The notes: a model not told the origin generated them from the sequence alone. DNA of 64,000 nucleotides from Clostridiaceae bacterium (GCA_018432235.1 JAHDLO010000031.1:1-64000); one strand, 5' to 3'; shown: positions 31,287-41,275, counted from the first letter of the stretch. Numbers and translations: made by a program.

Positions 31287-33644
31287 ATGTCTGATTACCC
31301 TGAGCTATCCTATAGGGAGTTAAAAAAATACTGTGATATAAATAACTTTTACTTTGAAACCACCGATGAGCTGCCGGAGCTTCATGGCATAATGGGTCAA
31401 AAGAGGGCAGAGGAGGCTATGAAGTTTGGGCTGGGCATCGATCATAATAGCTACCATATATATGTCAGTGGGGCTAAGGGTACCGGTAAAACCACCTATA
31501 CAAAGAATTTATTGCAGGGCATATCTGTAAGGGAGGAAATTCCTCAGGATTGGTGCTATGTATATGGCTTTGATATGCCGGATAAGGCCGTTGCGTTAAA
31601 TTTACCTGCTGGCATGGGTAAGGTTTTTAAGAGCGATATGGAGGAGCTATTGGAGGATTTAATTCTCCAGATATCCAGGGCCTTCAACAGTGAGGATTAT
31701 GAAAAACAGAAAAATGAAATAAACAAAGGCTATACTGAGGAAAAAAGCAAGCTGCTGCAAACCTTATCTGCCTACGCAAAGGAAAAGTTCTTTTTAATTA
31801 AGGTAACCAGCACAGGCTTTGTTTTTAAGCCCTATATCAATGAGCAGGAGCTTAACGACGAGGATATTAAAGAGCTGGATGAGGAGATTAAGCAGTTCCT
31901 TGAAAAAAATGCCGAAGATGTGGAGGAAATGGCATTAGAGATATTGATCAAGATTAAAAATCTGGAACGTCTAGCCAAAAAGAAAATGGTACAGCTGGAG
32001 ACGCAGGTGGGTCTTTTCGTGGTTAACCCTCTAATGACTGATTTAATGAAAAGGTATGAAAAGTGTGAAAAGGTGTCAGAGCATTTAAATAGAGTCCAAA
32101 AGGACATAGTAGAAAACCTTTATCAATTTATTATGGAGGAGGATGAAATAGAATCCGACATAAAGCAAAAGGTTGAAAGCAGTGCGGAGCTTAAAAAATA
32201 CAAGGTAAATCTTTTTATTGATCATAGCAAGTCAAAGGGTGCTCCAGTTATCATGGAATTTAACCCAACGCTTAACAAGCTGACGGGAACGATAGAATAT
32301 GTAAGCGTAAATGGTGTCATGCAAACCAGCTTCCTGCATATTAAGCCAGGAGCCATACATCAGGCCAATGGTGGCTACCTTATTATTGAGGCCTACAAGC
32401 TTTTGACAAGTCCCTATTCATGGGAAGCCTTAAAGCGGATATTGCAGACCAAGGAGGTTGCGGTTGAAAATATGGGAAGCCAGCTGGGGCTGGAAGTAAC
32501 ATCCCTTAAGCTTGAGCCGATACCTATTGATCTCAAGGTTATTCTTATAGGAAATGAATATCTATACTATCTTCTTCACAACCATGATGAAGACTTCCAG
32601 AAGTACTTTAAGGTTCAGGTGGATTTTGATGATGAAATGGAGAGAACCCTGGAGCATGAATACCAAATGGCTCAGTTTATAGCCAGCTACACAAAATCCA
32701 AAAATATAAAGCCCTTCCATAAGCATAGCGTTGCAAAGGTTATAGAACACAGCTCTAGAGTGGCAGGCAATCAAAATAAGCTCTCAACTAGATTCAATAG
32801 TATTGTTGAAATATTAGTGGAGGCAGACCAATGGGCCAGTCTGGATAAAAGCGAAATCGTTATGGGTCAGCATGTAGATAAGGCTATTGAGCATAAGAAA
32901 TTTAGAGGCGGAAAATATCAGGAAAAGATTGAGGAGATGTTTTCGAAGCAATCTCTGTTAATAGATGTAAAGGGGAAAAAGGTAGGCGTTGTAAATGCTC
33001 TATCGGTTATCAATAGTGGAGGCTACAGCTTCGGCAAGCCCAATGTTATAACAGTGACCACCAGTGTAGGGAAGAAAGGAATTGTTAACATTGAAAGAGA
33101 GGTTAATTTAAGCGGTGATATCTTTGACAAGGGTATCCTGATTCTTACGGGCTTTTTAATGGAGAAATTTGCTCAGGATAAACCCCTGGCCCTTTCTGCC
33201 AGTATCTGCTTTGAGCAGTCCTATGGTGGGGTAGATGGTGACAGCGCCTCCAGCACCGAGCTATATGGACTGATGTCCAGTCTGTCGGGGATTCCTATAA
33301 AGCAGCATATAGCAGTAACCGGCTCTGTTAATCAAAAGGGCTTTATCCAGCCGGTGGGGGGAGTAACGGAAAAGATTGAAGGCTTCTATAGTATTTGTAA
33401 AAGCCGGGGTCTGACAGGCAATCAGGGAGTAATAATACCATATCAAAATGTTGATGAGCTTATGCTCTCCGATGAAATTGTTGAGGCAGTCAAGGGAGGC
33501 AGCTTCCACATATATGCGGTAAAGCATATTTATGAGGGAATAGCGCTATTAACCGGCAAGGCATATGAAGAGATAGAGGAACTAATTAATCAAAAGCTCC
33601 AATACTATCTAAGTGTTGCAGAAAGAGGGATTAAGCAGAATTAA
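31287..33644 (+). CDS. Lon-family (LonB-like) ATP-dependent protease
   Basis: The protein has 785 residues from the ATG after GGGAGGG; the frame opens 36 bases earlier. Walker A GAKGTGKT is at residues 62-69. A long helical insertion (~120-320) interrupts the AAA module. The C-terminal Lon protease domain has S653 in GVDGDSASSTELYG and K696 in GGVTEKIEG, the 43-residue separation of the Lon Ser-Lys dyad. This COG1067-type is distinct from classical LonA and is found in Clostridia and archaea. It likely degrades misfolded or regulatory proteins. Monocistronic. Confidence 0.92.
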   Translation: MSDYPELSYRELKKYCDINNFYFETTDELPELHGIMGQKRAEEAMKFGLGIDHNSYHIYVSGAKGTGKTTYTKNLLQGISVREEIPQDWCYVYGFDMPDKAVALNLPAGMGKVFKSDMEELLEDLILQISRAFNSEDYEKQKNEINKGYTEEKSKLLQTLSAYAKEKFFLIKVTSTGFVFKPYINEQELNDEDIKELDEEIKQFLEKNAEDVEEMALEILIKIKNLERLAKKKMVQLETQVGLFVVNPLMTDLMKRYEKCEKVSEHLNRVQKDIVENLYQFIMEEDEIESDIKQKVESSAELKKYKVNLFIDHSKSKGAPVIMEFNPTLNKLTGTIEYVSVNGVMQTSFLHIKPGAIHQANGGYLIIEAYKLLTSPYSWEALKRILQTKEVAVENMGSQLGLEVTSLKLEPIPIDLKVILIGNEYLYYLLHNHDEDFQKYFKVQVDFDDEMERTLEHEYQMAQFIASYTKSKNIKPFHKHSVAKVIEHSSRVAGNQNKLSTRFNSIVEILVEADQWASLDKSEIVMGQHVDKAIEHKKFRGGKYQEKIEEMFSKQSLLIDVKGKKVGVVNALSVINSGGYSFGKPNVITVTTSVGKKGIVNIEREVNLSGDIFDKGILILTGFLMEKFAQDKPLALSASICFEQSYGGVDGDSASSTELYGLMSSLSGIPIKQHIAVTGSVNQKGFIQPVGGVTEKIEGFYSICKSRGLTGNQGVIIPYQNVDELMLSDEIVEAVKGGSFHIYAVKHIYEGIALLTGKAYEEIEELINQKLQYYLSVAERGIKQN

Positions 33645-33671
33645 ATATTAATTTTCCGTTATTACTTTTTA

Positions 33672-33706
33672 AAAGCACAGCCTTCTATCTTAGATTGCTG
33701 TGCTTT
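33672..33706. terminator. Hairpin after the Lon-like gene
   Basis: AAAGCACAGC (33672-33681) pairs perfectly with GCTGTGCTTT (33697-33706); the T run is short. The remainder of the 326-base gap holds a possible TATAAT at 33944-33949 ahead of kbl but no convincing -35. Confidence 0.65.
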
Positions 33707-33970
33707 CCATTGTGATGATGTGAGCTTTAGTGGATTACATCTATTTCAAGTCCTCTTGAAGGACAAATGGCATAATATTCCGACTATTTGGCGTCAGAAG
33801 GATTTTAGATTTATATATGGTATTTTAATAATAGATATGTTTGCCGCTGGTGGACTCTTTAAGAAATGAGCTAGAGAACTCTAAGCCAAAGCAGCATATC
33901 GGATAAAGGAATATGCTTTTGAGAATAATGTTTATATGCAAAATATAATAATGAATTAGGAGGTACATAA

Positions 33971-35158
33971 ATGAGCAATGTCCATGAATTAAGCTTTCTT
34001 AAGGAAAAGATTCAGGAGCTGAAGGATTTGGGGGTTTATCGAAAGCTACCAATTCTTGAGAGCGCCAGTGAAGCGGAGGTTATTTTAAACGGCAAGCGGG
34101 TTATAAACCTTTCCTCCAACAACTATTTAGGTTTTGCAAACCATCCTAGACTGAAAAAGGCTGCCATCGAAGCGGTTGAGAAGTATGGTGTCGGCTCAGG
34201 TGCTGTAAGGACCATCATCGGCAATATGGACCTGCATGAGGAAATGGAGAGATTATTAGCCGAGTTTAAGCGAGAAGAGGCTGTAATGACCTTTCAATCG
34301 GGCTTCAACTGTAATGCAGGGACGATTCAGGCCATCACTGAGAAGGGCGATGTTATCATTTCAGATGAGCTGAACCATGCCAGTATCATTGACGGTGCTA
34401 GATTGAGCCGAGCTGATAAAACTGTTTACAAGCATTCTGACATGAACCACCTGGAGGCGGTTCTGAAGGAGTGCAGAGCTAAGTACAGAAATATTCTTAT
34501 TATTACTGACGGTGTTTTCAGCATGGACGGGGATATTGCCCCATTACCGGATATTGTTGAGCTGGCTGAAAAATACAGCGCTATGACCTATGTTGATGAT
34601 GCCCATGGCTCCGGTGTATTAGGTGAAAGCGGCAGAGGTACTGTTGACCACTTCCATCTTCATGGTAGGGTTGATTTCAGTATCGGAACATTATCTAAAG
34701 CAATTGGTGTTATCGGGGGTTATGTTGCCGGAAGCGAAACCATGAGGGAGTGGTTAAGCCACAGGGGTCGTCCGCTATTATTCAGTACCTCCTTGCCGCC
34801 TGCAGCTGTTGGCTCTATTATCGAGGCAGTTAAGCTTTTAATGAGCACAACGGAATATACCGATAGGCTATGGGATAATGCCAGGTTCTTTAAGGAAAAG
34901 ATCAGCAGACTGGGCTTTAACATAGGGAATAGTGAAACGCCTATTACTCCTGTTATCATCGGGGATGAGGCTAAAACCATGGAGTTCAGCAGAAGGCTGT
35001 TTGAGAATGGTGTTTTTGTCTCCGGTATTGTTTTCCCAACTGTGCCTAAGGGCTTAGGCAGGGTAAGATGTATGGTTACCGCTGGGCATACTAAGGAGCA
35101 GCTGGAGAGGGCTGTTGAGGTGTTTAAGTTGGTTGGAGAGGAAATGAGGATATTGTAG
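33971..35158 (+). CDS. kbl: Glycine C-acetyltransferase (2-amino-3-ketobutyrate CoA ligase)
   Basis: The protein has 395 residues and is a PLP-dependent alpha-oxoamine synthase that interconverts 2-amino-3-ketobutyrate plus CoA with glycine plus acetyl-CoA. SSNNYLGFANHPRLK is the N-terminal signature. H136 in DELNHASIIDGARLS stacks on PLP, the D-x-H motif is DDAHGSG at ~209-215, and the Schiff-base lysine is K243 in GTLSKAIG. Threonine dehydrogenase (tdh) is not adjacent; BioF and related synthases share this fold, so kbl is the best but not only reading. AGGAGG precedes the start. Confidence 0.88.
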   Translation: MSNVHELSFLKEKIQELKDLGVYRKLPILESASEAEVILNGKRVINLSSNNYLGFANHPRLKKAAIEAVEKYGVGSGAVRTIIGNMDLHEEMERLLAEFKREEAVMTFQSGFNCNAGTIQAITEKGDVIISDELNHASIIDGARLSRADKTVYKHSDMNHLEAVLKECRAKYRNILIITDGVFSMDGDIAPLPDIVELAEKYSAMTYVDDAHGSGVLGESGRGTVDHFHLHGRVDFSIGTLSKAIGVIGGYVAGSETMREWLSHRGRPLLFSTSLPPAAVGSIIEAVKLLMSTTEYTDRLWDNARFFKEKISRLGFNIGNSETPITPVIIGDEAKTMEFSRRLFENGVFVSGIVFPTVPKGLGRVRCMVTAGHTKEQLERAVEVFKLVGEEMRIL

Positions 35159-35199
35159 TAAAAAAGTTGCTAGGCAGGAAAATGCCTAGCAACTTTTTT
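35159..35199 (+). terminator. Terminator after kbl
   Basis: AAAAAGTTGCTAGGCA pairs perfectly with TGCCTAGCAACTTTTT around GGAAAA, ending in six T residues. Confidence 0.92.
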
Positions 35200-35217
35200 A
35201 TGAAATACATTGATGTG

Positions 35218-35333
35218 GTGGAAAAGCTGTAGAATAAATCCTCCCTGCTTAGTATTCGATGACTTTTATTGTATTTTTGAAGGTGAAAAGTCATTTCATA
35301 ATGCGCGACTCAGGTTTGCTCTACAGCTTTTTT
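35218..35333. repeat. 192-bp-period array, unit 1
   Basis: The unit opens GTGGAAAAGCTGTAGAATAAA and closes with TTTGCTCTACAGCTTTTTT, which pair over ~16 bp. An inner ATGACTTTT/AAAAGTCAT hairpin and the conserved segments CCCTGCTTAGTATTC and ATAATGCGCGA lie between the stems. The fold is a long outer stem with an inner hairpin, ending in T residues. Confidence 0.85.
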
Positions 35334-35409
35334 ATTATGTAGTAGTGGTATGGAAATTAGCAAAAAGAGATAAAACATGAGAAAAAACTCTTTAAGGAAA
35401 TTAATAGTT

Positions 35410-35525
35410 GTGGAAAAGCTGTAGAATAAACCTTCCCTGCTTAGTATTCAATGACTTTTATTGTATTTTTGAAGGTGAAAAGTCATTTCATAATGCGCGA
35501 CTCAGGTTTATTCTACAGCTTTTTC
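35410..35525. repeat. 192-bp-period array, unit 2
   Basis: This is the best-preserved unit: AAAAGCTGTAGAATAAA pairs with TTTATTCTACAGCTTTT over 17 bp without mismatch. The spacer to unit 3 is almost identical to that between units 3 and 4, so these arose by recent tandem duplication. Confidence 0.85.
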
Positions 35526-35601
35526 GTAGTAGCGTAGTGGTATAAAATTTAGAAGTGAAAATCTAAAAACAAAGAGAAAATAAATTTGCTGTATATGATG
35601 T

Positions 35602-35717
35602 GTGGAAAAGCTGTTGATCAAACCTTCCCTGCTTAGTATTCAATGACTTTTATTGTATTTTTGAAGGTGAAAAGTCATCTCATAATGCGCGAATCGGATT
35701 TATTCTACAACTTTTTC
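35602..35717. repeat. 192-bp-period array, unit 3
   Basis: Same layout as unit 2, but the outer stem is decaying: GCTGTTGATCAAA against TTTATTCTACAAC leaves several mismatches. The inner ATGACTTTT/AAAAGTCAT hairpin and the CTGCTTAGT and AATGCGCGA segments are intact. Confidence 0.8.
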
Positions 35718-35794
35718 TTAGTAGCGTAGTGGTATAAAATTTAGAAGTGAAAATCTAAAAACAAAGAGAAAATAAATTTGCTGTATATGATGTG

Positions 35795-35910
35795 GTGGAA
35801 AAGCTGCAGAATAAATCCTCCCTGCTTAGTATTCGATGACTTTTATTGTATTTTTGAAGGTGAAAAGTCGTCTCATAATGCGCGAATCGGATTTATTCTA
35901 CAGCTTTTTC
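35795..35910. repeat. 192-bp-period array, unit 4
   Basis: Outer stem AAAAGCTGCAGAATAAA with TTTATTCTACAGCTTTT has a single C-A mismatch. The inner hairpin has a changed base (AAAAGTCGT). It ends 142 bases before the RND adaptor gene. No ORF covers the array. Confidence 0.85.
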
Positions 35911-36051
35911 GTAATGAGGTTATGGTAGTTAGTTTGAAATCTAGTTAAGAAAAGAAGAATATATAAAGCTGAGTTTAATAAAATCAGGTTTATATTTCCA
36001 AGCAATTTGGGGGATATTGTATAGTGACAAACTTTGCTTGGAGGGTGACTT

Positions 36052-37155
36052 ATGAGGAAATTATGGCTGTGTTTTTTTATTTTAATTTTGCTTTCTGTGG
36101 TTTTGATGGGCTGCAAAGATGGGGAGCAGGTGGAGGAGGTTAAAAGGACTAATGTTGAGGTATATCAGGTTCAGCCTCGTGGGATATCTGAGTCTGTTGC
36201 TGTTACTGCCCAGCTGAAGCCCCATCAGGAGGCCATGATTTTTCCGAAGACTCCGGGGCTGGAGGTTACTAATCTATCGGTGAAGGCTGGCGACGAGATA
36301 AAAAAAGGTGGCCATTTATTTGAGTTGGATAAGTCTATTGTACGCAAACAGGTGGATCAGGCTAAGCTGCATTATGATAAAGCCAGGGAGAGTTATCAGC
36401 ATCAAAGCGCTGAGATAAGAAAGCTTCAGCAGCAGTCGATTCCGGTTATTCAAATGAGAAATATGAGCGGAATGAACATACCGAATGAGGAGAGCTTAAG
36501 TGCTACCTTGGCGGCTGCCGAGCTTCAGCTGGAGCAAGCCAGGATTGCATATGCCACTGCTCTGGAGCAGCTGAAGGAAATGGATTATATGGCACCTATA
36601 GCGGGCATAGTCAATCAGGTTAACATAATGGAAAATCAGATGGCTTTGCAGACAGGACCTGCTGTGGTAGTATCTGATATCAGCAAGCTAAAGGCACAGC
36701 TATCAGTTTCAGAGGGCTTAATGAGAGAGCTGAAGGTGGGGCAGCGGGTGCTGCTGAGGCTAAAGGATGCTGTGAAGGAAGGCAGCATTACTATGGTGAA
36801 TCCCGTGGCCGATGCTAGAACCAATTTATATACTGTTGAGGCTATATTTGATAATGCCGACAGAAGTATATCCTCAGGGTCATTTTACAGGCTTGATATC
36901 CTTAAAAATCATAAGGATTCTGTTCTAACTATCCCTAAAGAGGCACTGCTTTATGATGAAGGCGGCAGCTATGTGTATATTGAAGACGCCGGCAGGGCTA
37001 AAAAATGCTATATCTCTGTTGGCATTGATGGTGGGGATGCCATCGAGGTAGATACGGGTTTAGCTCCTGATGACAGGGTAATCGTCAAAGGGCAGCAATT
37101 TCTGGAGGAGGGTTCAGTGGTTTTGGTCAGAGGTGATGCAAATGTCAATAATTAA
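36052..37155 (+). CDS. RND efflux adaptor (HlyD-like lipoprotein)
   Basis: The protein has 367 residues. It has a lipoprotein signal ending VLMGC with the modified cysteine at residue 21. A biotinyl-lipoyl-like segment (LSVKAGDEIKKGGHLFELD), an alpha-helical hairpin rich in Gln and Leu (~105-180), and a beta-barrel and membrane-proximal region follow, the usual membrane-fusion-protein order. It links or gates the RND permease encoded next, with a 14-base overlap. A Gram-positive cell has no outer-membrane channel, so it probably acts at the outer face of the cell membrane. GGAGGGTGA precedes the ATG. Confidence 0.9.
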   Translation: MRKLWLCFFILILLSVVLMGCKDGEQVEEVKRTNVEVYQVQPRGISESVAVTAQLKPHQEAMIFPKTPGLEVTNLSVKAGDEIKKGGHLFELDKSIVRKQVDQAKLHYDKARESYQHQSAEIRKLQQQSIPVIQMRNMSGMNIPNEESLSATLAAAELQLEQARIAYATALEQLKEMDYMAPIAGIVNQVNIMENQMALQTGPAVVVSDISKLKAQLSVSEGLMRELKVGQRVLLRLKDAVKEGSITMVNPVADARTNLYTVEAIFDNADRSISSGSFYRLDILKNHKDSVLTIPKEALLYDEGGSYVYIEDAGRAKKCYISVGIDGGDAIEVDTGLAPDDRVIVKGQQFLEEGSVVLVRGDANVNN

Positions 37156-40100
37156 ATGGGCAGTTAAAATGAAGGTGTCGGTGCTGATGCTGGTGGCTTT
37201 CATTCTACTGATGGGCTCTGTGGCATTATTCCGGCTTAACATAGATCTTCTTCCCAAAATGAATGTTCCGGTGGCAGTGGTCAATACGCGACTGCCGGGG
37301 GCAGGACCTCTGGAGATCGAGGCACTGATAACCAGACCTCTGGAGGAGGCTGTGGCTATGGTCCACAACATGAAAAGGGTTAACTCCATATCAGCCGAAG
37401 GGTATTCAATGATCATTGTTGAGTTCAATGATGGCACCAATATGGACTTTGCCACTCTGGAAATGAGGGAAAAAATTGACTTAGTTAAAAATTATTTGCC
37501 GGAGGATGCAATAGAGCCGATGGTCTTAAAGATAGATCCCAATTCTATGCCGATTATGCTGATTGGTATAAGCGGAGAAGAGGATTTAGGCGCATTAAAG
37601 GAGCTGGCGGAGAATAAAATCAAGCCCCGGCTGGAACGTTTGGTGGGGGTGGCCTCTGTCACCACCACCGGAGGCTATGAGGACATTATCGAAATAAAGA
37701 CGGAGCCTTTAAAGCTGAACGCCTATGGTCTGACTCTGCAGCAGCTGGCAGGTCTATTAAAGGCAGAAAATTTAAATCTGCCTCTTGGTGAGATAGTTGA
37801 CGGAAGCATCAGCAAGCTGGTGAGGACTGTGGGAGAATTCAAAGACCTGGAGGAAATCAGGAGCCTGCCGATACCTACGCCCATAGGGAGCATAATTAGC
37901 CTTAAGGATATTGCTGAGGTCAACATCGTTAAGGGCAACCAGCTTCAGGTAGTTAAGATACAGGGGGAGGAGGGCATTAGGCTAACACTTCAGAAGCAGT
38001 CGATTGCCAATACCGTTCAGGTGGCAAATCGAGTCAATGCTGAGATTAGAAAATTGCAGCAGGAGCTGGGAGGCATAAGCATACAGCCGATAATTGATCA
38101 GTCTCAGTTTATAAAAACTGCCATAGGAAATGTAGGTCAAACTGCGATTTACGGTGGCATATTGGCGATTGCAGTGCTGTACATCTTTCTGAAGAGTATA
38201 AAAACCACCTCAATCATTGCACTGGCAATCCCCATATCGGTTATTGGCACCTTTGCCATGATGTATTTTTCAGGCATTACATTGAATATATTATCCCTGG
38301 GGGGCTTTGCGCTGGGGGTAGGTATGCTGGTGGATAATGGCATCGTGGTCATTGAGAATATCCATAGATATAGGGAAGCGGGAAGTCCACCTGAGGATGC
38401 GGCAATACTGGGGGCTCAGGAGGTGGCTATGGCCGTCAGTGCCTCTACTCTCACGACAATTGCAGTATTTCTACCCATTGTGTTTGTAGAAGGAATGACG
38501 GCACAAATATTTAAGGAGCTGGCCTTAACGGTTACCTATGCCCTTTTGGCCTCGCTGTTGATATCCCTGACTTTGGTGCCAATGCTGGCCTCCAGAATGA
38601 TGGATAAGGAAGTAAGGTCGGATAAGGCGCATAAAAAATCTAAGGCCAGACATTTTGGTGGTTTATTTAACCGTATTCTAGGCTGGTATAGAAAGCTCTT
38701 GGGCTGGAGCTTAGTTCACAGAAGGGCTGTTATCGCCGCTGCCTTGGCTATGTTTTTATCAGCAGCCTATATGCTGACCATAGTGGGGGCGGAATATTTT
38801 CCTGAATTCGATGAAGGCACCTTTAATATCGATATCAGGCTGCCCCATGGTGCTAATCTGGAGGACACGGAAAAGCTGACGGCTGAGGTGGAGGCAATCG
38901 CGGGGAATTATCCTGAGGTGGAGGCTCTATTCAGCAATATAGGCGGAGGTGACGGCATGATGGCCACCGATAGCTTAAGGGCCAATAGAGCAACCATAGA
39001 TGGCAGGCTGGTTTCTCAGAAGGATAGAGCTAAGTCAACTGCTGAGGTCATAGAGGAGATCAGAAAGGATCTCCAGACTATTGTAGGGGCAGAAATCAGT
39101 ATAACCAGCTCCTCCACCATGATGATGGCAGGCTTTGGTGGTGCTGCTGTTGAGGTTGAAGTCAGAGGAGATGACCTTGAGCTGCTTAAGGCGGTGTCAT
39201 TGGATATTATTAAGCTTGTTAAAGGGGTAGAGGGCACCAGAGAGGTGGCGTCAAATTTTTCGGAGGGACGTCCTCAGCTGGAAATGCAACTAAAACGGCA
39301 GGAGGCGGCTAAATATGGCCTGCAGTCAGTTCAGGTGGCAGCCATTATCAGAGGGTATTTGGAGGGAGTAACCGCCACCAGCTTTAGGCTGGAGGGCAGG
39401 GAGACTGCTGTTATTGTCAAGGGAGAGGACTATCTGAAGGAGGGTATCGGCAACTTTCTACAGGCACCAATACCTACCCCTTTAGGTATTACTGTACCCC
39501 TTCAGCAAATAGGGGAATTAATTGAGTCCAAGGGCCCAAATATCATTCGCAGAACCGACCAGGTGAGATCCATAACCATTAGCGCTGCCATATTAAATCG
39601 AGACCTGAATAGTGTTGTGTCAGATATACAAAGGGGTATGGCAGCCTATAGCATGCCCGAGGGCTTCAGCTATTACTTTAGAGGTCAAAGGGAGCAGCTG
39701 ATTGAGGCTTTTGGCAGCCTTTATTTGGTTGTTATATTGGCTGTTATTTTGGTATATATGATACTAGCATCACTTTTCCAATCCTTTCTTCATCCCTTCA
39801 CCATTATGTTTTCTGTGCCGCTGGCCTTTACCGGTGCTGCCATCGGGCTTTTGGTGACCGGCAGGCCCGTCAGTGTGCCTGCCTTAATAGGTGCTGTGGT
39901 GCTGGCGGGTATAGTGGTAAACAATGGCATCGTCTTAATAGACTATATCAACGTATTAAGACAGCAGGAGAAGGCGCGTTCTGTGGCAATAATAGAAGCA
40001 GGCGAGACAAGGGTAAGGCCTATAATGATGACAACCTTAACAACCGTACTGGGACTATTGCCATTGGCGATTGGCTACGGAGAAGGGGCAGAGGCTCAGG

Positions 40101-40219
40101 CACCTATGGCGATTGTAGTTATAGGAGGGCTTTTGCTGTCAACCCTGCTGACTCTGGTGGTAATACCTGTTATTTATTCATTATTTGATGATTTAATGGT
40201 AAAATTAAAGCATAGTTAA
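37142..40219 (+). CDS. RND-family efflux permease (AcrB/MdtB-like)
   Basis: The protein has 1025 residues from the ATG giving MSIIKWAVKMK, preceded by AGAGGTGAT; GTG and ATG codons 6-9 bases earlier are possible. It has the twelve-helix RND architecture, with two large external loops. LGVGMLVDNGIVVIENIHR in helix 4 carries the paired acidic residues of the proton relay, and LAGIVVNNGIVLIDYINVLR is the matching repeat in the second half. It probably exports drugs, lipids or metal-chelating compounds with the adaptor. No tolC-like gene is present, as expected. Confidence 0.94.
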   Translation: MSIIKWAVKMKVSVLMLVAFILLMGSVALFRLNIDLLPKMNVPVAVVNTRLPGAGPLEIEALITRPLEEAVAMVHNMKRVNSISAEGYSMIIVEFNDGTNMDFATLEMREKIDLVKNYLPEDAIEPMVLKIDPNSMPIMLIGISGEEDLGALKELAENKIKPRLERLVGVASVTTTGGYEDIIEIKTEPLKLNAYGLTLQQLAGLLKAENLNLPLGEIVDGSISKLVRTVGEFKDLEEIRSLPIPTPIGSIISLKDIAEVNIVKGNQLQVVKIQGEEGIRLTLQKQSIANTVQVANRVNAEIRKLQQELGGISIQPIIDQSQFIKTAIGNVGQTAIYGGILAIAVLYIFLKSIKTTSIIALAIPISVIGTFAMMYFSGITLNILSLGGFALGVGMLVDNGIVVIENIHRYREAGSPPEDAAILGAQEVAMAVSASTLTTIAVFLPIVFVEGMTAQIFKELALTVTYALLASLLISLTLVPMLASRMMDKEVRSDKAHKKSKARHFGGLFNRILGWYRKLLGWSLVHRRAVIAAALAMFLSAAYMLTIVGAEYFPEFDEGTFNIDIRLPHGANLEDTEKLTAEVEAIAGNYPEVEALFSNIGGGDGMMATDSLRANRATIDGRLVSQKDRAKSTAEVIEEIRKDLQTIVGAEISITSSSTMMMAGFGGAAVEVEVRGDDLELLKAVSLDIIKLVKGVEGTREVASNFSEGRPQLEMQLKRQEAAKYGLQSVQVAAIIRGYLEGVTATSFRLEGRETAVIVKGEDYLKEGIGNFLQAPIPTPLGITVPLQQIGELIESKGPNIIRRTDQVRSITISAAILNRDLNSVVSDIQRGMAAYSMPEGFSYYFRGQREQLIEAFGSLYLVVILAVILVYMILASLFQSFLHPFTIMFSVPLAFTGAAIGLLVTGRPVSVPALIGAVVLAGIVVNNGIVLIDYINVLRQQEKARSVAIIEAGETRVRPIMMTTLTTVLGLLPLAIGYGEGAEAQAPMAIVVIGGLLLSTLLTLVVIPVIYSLFDDLMVKLKHS

Positions 40220-40248
40220 AGAATAAGTAGCTACCGGGAGGGAGACAA

Positions 40249-40530
40249 ATGCTGGTTGGAGTTTGCACGATAAGGATAATGTTATTTGAAGCCAATTCCC
40301 TTAAGGAAAAAAGGCATGTGGTGAAAAGTGTTATAGAGCGGGTTAAATCTAGATTTAATGTATCTATAGCAGAGGTGGGACAGCAGGATAAATGGCAGGT
40401 GGCAGAGATCGGCTTTTCATGTGTAACCAATAGCAGAAGACATGCCGATGAAATAATAAATAATGTGGTGAGATTCATTGAAGGGGATGGTAGATTTGAT
40501 GTCACCGCCTTTGATATGGAGATTTTGTAA
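40249..40530 (+). CDS. DUF503 (YlxP-like) protein
   Basis: The protein has 93 residues. It matches the small DUF503 family: MLVGVCTIRIMLFEANSLKE with KRHVVKSVIERVKSRFNVSI and AEVGQQDKWQVAEIGFSCVT. In Bacillus the relative YlxP lies in the nusA-infB region and no function is assigned. Here it follows the RND permease by 29 bases and precedes nth by 11, with its own GGGAGGGA site. It may be co-transcribed with both. Confidence 0.88.
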   Translation: MLVGVCTIRIMLFEANSLKEKRHVVKSVIERVKSRFNVSIAEVGQQDKWQVAEIGFSCVTNSRRHADEIINNVVRFIEGDGRFDVTAFDMEIL

Positions 40531-40541
40531 GGGGGACATAA

Positions 40542-41207
40542 ATGAGAAAGAAACTACTGAATAAAGAGGAGACAAAAAAGACCCTGGCGATATTGAAGGG
40601 GCTATATCCTGATGCTAAAAGCGAGCTGGATTTCAGTAATCCCTTCGAGCTATTGATCGCTGTGATACTGAGTGCTCAATGCACAGATAAAAGGGTAAAT
40701 CAAGTAACTTCAAAGCTCTTTAAGGTTTTCAAAACCCCAGCGGATTTCCTTCAGCTGTCGGTGGAGGCGCTGGGGGAATGGATTAGAAGCTGCGGCTTTT
40801 ATAATACAAAGAGTAAAAACATACTGGAAACCTGTAGAATACTGGTGGAGGAATACAATGGAGAAATACCAACCGACAGAGACCAGCTGATGCAGCTTCC
40901 GGGGGTGGGCAGAAAGACTGCCAATGTGGTGGTAAGCAATGTATTCGGTGAGCCAGCCATAGCTGTGGACACACATGTTTTTCGAGTCTCCAACAGAATT
41001 GGTCTGGCGGCTGCCGACAATGTCAATAAAACAGAGGAGCAGCTGATGAAGCGTATTCCTAAAGAGCAGTGGTCCGACGCCCATCATTGGATTATTCTGC
41101 ATGGCAGAAGGGTCTGTAAGGCCAGAAAACCCCTATGTCCTCAATGCCCCTTAACCGAATACTGTCTGTATTATAAAAAAACTTTTATAGCTGCGGAGGA
41201 CCATTAA
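40542..41207 (+). CDS. nth: Endonuclease III
   Basis: The protein has 221 residues and is a DNA glycosylase/AP lyase for oxidised pyrimidines. The helix-hairpin-helix LPGVGRKTANVVVSNVFGEP contains the catalytic lysine (~K126 in GRKTA), and the catalytic aspartate is in AVDTHVFRVSNR. The [4Fe-4S] ligands CKARKPLCPQCPLTEYC (C-x6-C-x2-C-x5-C) close the protein. Length is normal. GGGGGACAT precedes the start. Confidence 0.96.
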   Translation: MRKKLLNKEETKKTLAILKGLYPDAKSELDFSNPFELLIAVILSAQCTDKRVNQVTSKLFKVFKTPADFLQLSVEALGEWIRSCGFYNTKSKNILETCRILVEEYNGEIPTDRDQLMQLPGVGRKTANVVVSNVFGEPAIAVDTHVFRVSNRIGLAAADNVNKTEEQLMKRIPKEQWSDAHHWIILHGRRVCKARKPLCPQCPLTEYCLYYKKTFIAAEDH

Positions 41208-41275
41208 CAGGAAATTCACTTTTTATGAAGAAAATATTATGTAATACATTAGTGATTCCGGAAAGGATGTAAGGG

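Noticed and set aside
35218..35910. CRISPR array
   Set aside because: Units are ~115 bases with near-identical spacers, and no cas gene is seen; they are tandem duplications.
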